Shown in pieces: positions 62,229-64,000 of a stretch of DNA of 64,000 nt. A program made the translations under genes and the position numbers. The stretch spans positions 124,001-188,000 of the forward strand of contig JAPPBN010000045.1 of NCBI GenBank assembly GCA_026705025.1, written 5' to 3'. The stretch's first letter is position 1. The number at the start of each line of letters is the position of its first letter. The DNA comes from Bin125 sp026705025 (GTDB lineage: Bacteria; Chloroflexota; Dehalococcoidia; Bin125). The notes below the pieces were generated by a model that had not been told where the DNA came from, ran no database searches, and saw only the letters and a program-made list of their open reading frames with translations.

Positions 62229-63036
62229 CGGGGTGGCCGGAGTCGTGACCAGCGCCGGCGACTCCGACAGTGCCGAAGCTGTCGTTTGCCTGCATAGCGT
62301 GCCCGGTTCCGGGCGCGAGTTCCAGTGGCTGCTGCCGGAGACTGCGAAGCTCGCGCGCTCGATCGCCTTCGACCTGCCGGGATTCGGGAGGGCCGACAAG
62401 CCACGTGACTTCCCTTACTCAATCGAGGGTTATCAGCAATGGCTCGCTCCGGCGATTGACGAGTTGGGGATTAGACGTGCGCACCTTGTCTTGCACAGCT
62501 TTCACAGCCAGACGGGGCTGATGTGGGCGGCGATGAACCCTGACCGGTGCGCCTCGGTCACACTGCTCGACGGCGGGATCCTCGAGGACTATCCGGGCAA
62601 CCTGGTCGCCAACATCTGGCGCAAGAAGTACGCCGGCGAGATTCTGCAGTTCATCACCACCCGCCCAATGTTCAAGCTGTTCATGCGGCTGGGCAATCCT
62701 CGCGGCCTCAACCCGGAGTGGTTGGATGAGCTCATCACTGAAGACGACCGAGCCACGCGCCGCGTGACGCTGGAGCTCTACCGCAACACCAACTTCGACG
62801 ACGCGAAGATCCTGCGCCAGGCACTCGCGCCGCGCGACGTTCCAGCCCTCGTCATCTTCGGCAGGAACGATCCGTTTATCAGCTGGCGCTATGCCGAGCG
62901 CCAGCGGGAGACGTTCGCGGACGCCGATATCCACGTATGGGACGACTGCGGCCACTTCCCCCACGTCCAGCATCCGGAGCGGACGGCGGAGACAGTGACC
63001 GCGTTCCTGCAGACCGTGGTCGGGTCGGCTGGCTAG
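62194..63036 (+). CDS. Alpha/beta hydrolase
   Basis: The protein has 280 residues from GTG 62194. Oxyanion region is CLHSVPGSGREF (about 31-42). The nucleophile elbow reads LHSFHSQTG (about 97-105), where the usual GxSxG is replaced by S-F-H-S-Q, so the nucleophile may be shifted or absent. Acid is in FGRNDPFISW and the His in WDDCGHFPHVQHPE. The GTG has GGAG with a 7-nt spacer and sits inside the preceding gene (35-nt overlap); the upstream extension of the frame is mostly overlap and not hydrolase-like. The stop interlocks with that of the next gene (CTAG). Confidence 0.82.
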   Translation: MSSLRESRLSIDGVAGVVTSAGDSDSAEAVVCLHSVPGSGREFQWLLPETAKLARSIAFDLPGFGRADKPRDFPYSIEGYQQWLAPAIDELGIRRAHLVLHSFHSQTGLMWAAMNPDRCASVTLLDGGILEDYPGNLVANIWRKKYAGEILQFITTRPMFKLFMRLGNPRGLNPEWLDELITEDDRATRRVTLELYRNTNFDDAKILRQALAPRDVPALVIFGRNDPFISWRYAERQRETFADADIHVWDDCGHFPHVQHPERTAETVTAFLQTVVGSAG

Positions 63037-64000
63037 TCGGTCGCTCCCAACTCGACAGCGAGGTTGGCCGTCTTCTTCATCTGTTCGAAGCGTTCCATCT
63101 GCTCGCGAGCGCGTTCTTCGGCGCCTTCGTGGTGGAAGTCGGACTCGCTTTGCGTTTCGCTGGCGACGACATCGAAGCCGTACGGACCGTAGGTCGGGAT
63201 GTCGTCGTCGGAGAGTTCCGCCATCATCTCGTTGCGCTCGGTCTTGCGCTTGAACGCTTCCTCGATGTACGGCGCGAGCTCTTCCTGCTTCTTCGCCTCT
63301 CGTTCTGCCTCGAACTCCTTGAATTCGGGCATCACATCGCGGGCAAAGATCTCGAGTGACTCGCAGATGTGTTCGTGGCGGTTGTTGCCGGCTTGCTGGA
63401 TGAAGACCGACTGGTCGACGCCGCAGTCGGAGAAGATGCGCAGATGCTCGCGCAGCTCGTCAGGCGTGCCGATGCCGCCCTCGCCGCCCTGCGGCGCCCA
63501 GGTGTCGCGCACATGCTCCCAGGCCTTCCAGATGTTGGTCCGGCCCGGCTTGTGCATGCCGGCGGCGTAGTGGTGACCCAGCGCATATTGGAAGAAGCGG
63601 AAGCCGTCGCCGCCGCGGGCCTCGGCCTCGGCCGCGTCCGGGTGAACCGAGAACGACGAAACCATCGCGATGTTCGCGTTGACCGAGTGTCCAATCGGCA
63701 CGCACTCGGTCTTGATCGTTTCGTAGTAGTCGTTGACCCAGTGTTCGGCCTCAGCCGGGTCGATGAATGCGAAGGTCAGGGCGCCGATTCCGAGCTTGGC
63801 CGCGAGGTGGATGGTGTCGCGGTTGGAGCAGGCGACCCAGAGCGGCGGGTGCGGCTTCTGCACCGGCTTGGGCACGACGTTGCGCGTGGGCATGGAGAAG
63901 TACCGGCCCTCGTATCCGGGATACGGGTTCATGGCCAGCATGTTGGCGACCTGCTCGACGGTCTCGAGCCACATCGAGCGGCGTTCCTCGGGGTTAATCC
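63033..64000 (-). CDS. LLM-class flavin-dependent oxidoreductase (partial, cut by right edge)
   Basis: The C-terminal 322 or more residues of a luciferase-like monooxygenase. The frame stays open to the last base of the window, so the N-terminus is missing. Marks are YEGRYFSMPTRNVVPKPVQ and HPPLWVACSNRDTIHLAAKLG, close to a Chloroflexota/actinobacterial branch. GIGTPDELREHLRIF and SDCGVDQSVFIQQAGNNRHEHI follow. The C-terminal 70 residues are charged and coiled-coil-like (EFEAEREAKKQEELAPYIEEA). The other member at 50961-51971 is from a different subgroup. Confidence 0.9.
   Translation of the reverse strand, partial: INPEERRSMWLETVEQVANMLAMNPYPGYEGRYFSMPTRNVVPKPVQKPHPPLWVACSNRDTIHLAAKLGIGALTFAFIDPAEAEHWVNDYYETIKTECVPIGHSVNANIAMVSSFSVHPDAAEAEARGGDGFRFFQYALGHHYAAGMHKPGRTNIWKAWEHVRDTWAPQGGEGGIGTPDELREHLRIFSDCGVDQSVFIQQAGNNRHEHICESLEIFARDVMPEFKEFEAEREAKKQEELAPYIEEAFKRKTERNEMMAELSDDDIPTYGPYGFDVVASETQSESDFHHEGAEERAREQMERFEQMKKTANLAVELGATD

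Overview
The window is about 64 kb of high-GC (roughly 60-65% by eye), gene-dense bacterial chromosome with no sign of phage, transposase or CRISPR. The gene content fits a free-living heterotrophic Chloroflexota bacterium, probably of the SAR202 / Dehalococcoidia type. It has many family III (CaiB/BaiF) CoA-transferases, a GlcDEF-type oxidase, 2-hydroxyacid dehydrogenases, enoyl-CoA hydratases, luciferase-like flavin monooxygenases, a sterol-carrier-type thiolase with its OB-fold partner, and secreted proteins built from repeats I associate with Chloroflexota. The taxonomic call is inference; there is no rRNA gene here.

Layout. 0.3-2.3 kb: an Mrp/ApbC P-loop ATPase and a NYN-domain protein. 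2.3-9.1 kb (minus): an MBL hydrolase, glcF-glcE-glcD, an alpha/beta hydrolase, a CinA-like protein and a small membrane protein. 9.1-14.2 kb: two divergent pairs of CoA-transferases around a symmetric 48-bp promoter region. 14.2-18.6 kb: a hypothetical protein, an enoyl-CoA hydratase, a Crp/Fnr regulator, an RraA-like protein and an MFS carrier. 18.6-22.2 kb: an HtrA-like protease, a Tat-exported DPBB protein, a HEAT-SpoU fusion and an acidic small protein. 22.5-31.6 kb: SDR, enoyl-CoA hydratase, flavin reductase, TVP38, a GSA-type aminotransferase and the glutamate synthase large subunit. 31.7-36.5 kb: one operon holding an HpaI aldolase, an Ldh-family dehydrogenase, MarR and a DHA2 exporter. 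36.6-42.4 kb: a Dph6-like ATPase, two D-2-hydroxyacid dehydrogenases, a CoA-transferase and an MFS carrier. 42.4-50.1 kb: thiolase, OB-fold Zn protein, a TrmH methyltransferase, sulfite/nitrite reductase, pncB, pncA, four tRNA genes, a STAS protein and a phosphodiesterase. 50.1-64 kb: methyltransferase, flavin monooxygenase, DinB, amidase, MFS, tRNA-Arg, FmdB, a four-fold Cache protein, a DUF1461 membrane protein, MazG, a UvrD/PcrA helicase, a 2-TM zinc-ribbon protein, a hydrolase, and a second flavin monooxygenase cut by the right edge.

How the genes fit together. Much of the window supports activation and oxidation of carboxylic and hydroxy acids: CoA-transferases charge acids, hydratases, SDR and thiolase process the thioesters, and glycolate-oxidase-like and D-/L-hydroxyacid dehydrogenases handle alpha-hydroxyacids. 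Nitrogen and cofactor functions (gltB, sulfite/nitrite reductase, nicotinamide salvage) and housekeeping RNA and DNA genes lie between.

The most interesting signals are: (1) the two mirror-image CoA-transferase pairs, each with one subunit that keeps and one that lacks the catalytic Asp, fired from a symmetric pair of leaderless -10 boxes; (2) a recurring TAnnnT box 6-8 nt upstream of start codons lacking a Shine-Dalgarno, indicating widespread leaderless transcription; (3) five convergent gene pairs interlocked through a CTAG/CTAA shared stop; (4) an exported protein with four tandem Cache-like domains and no output domain; (5) palindromic operator candidates, notably a 20-bp one upstream of the MarR operon.
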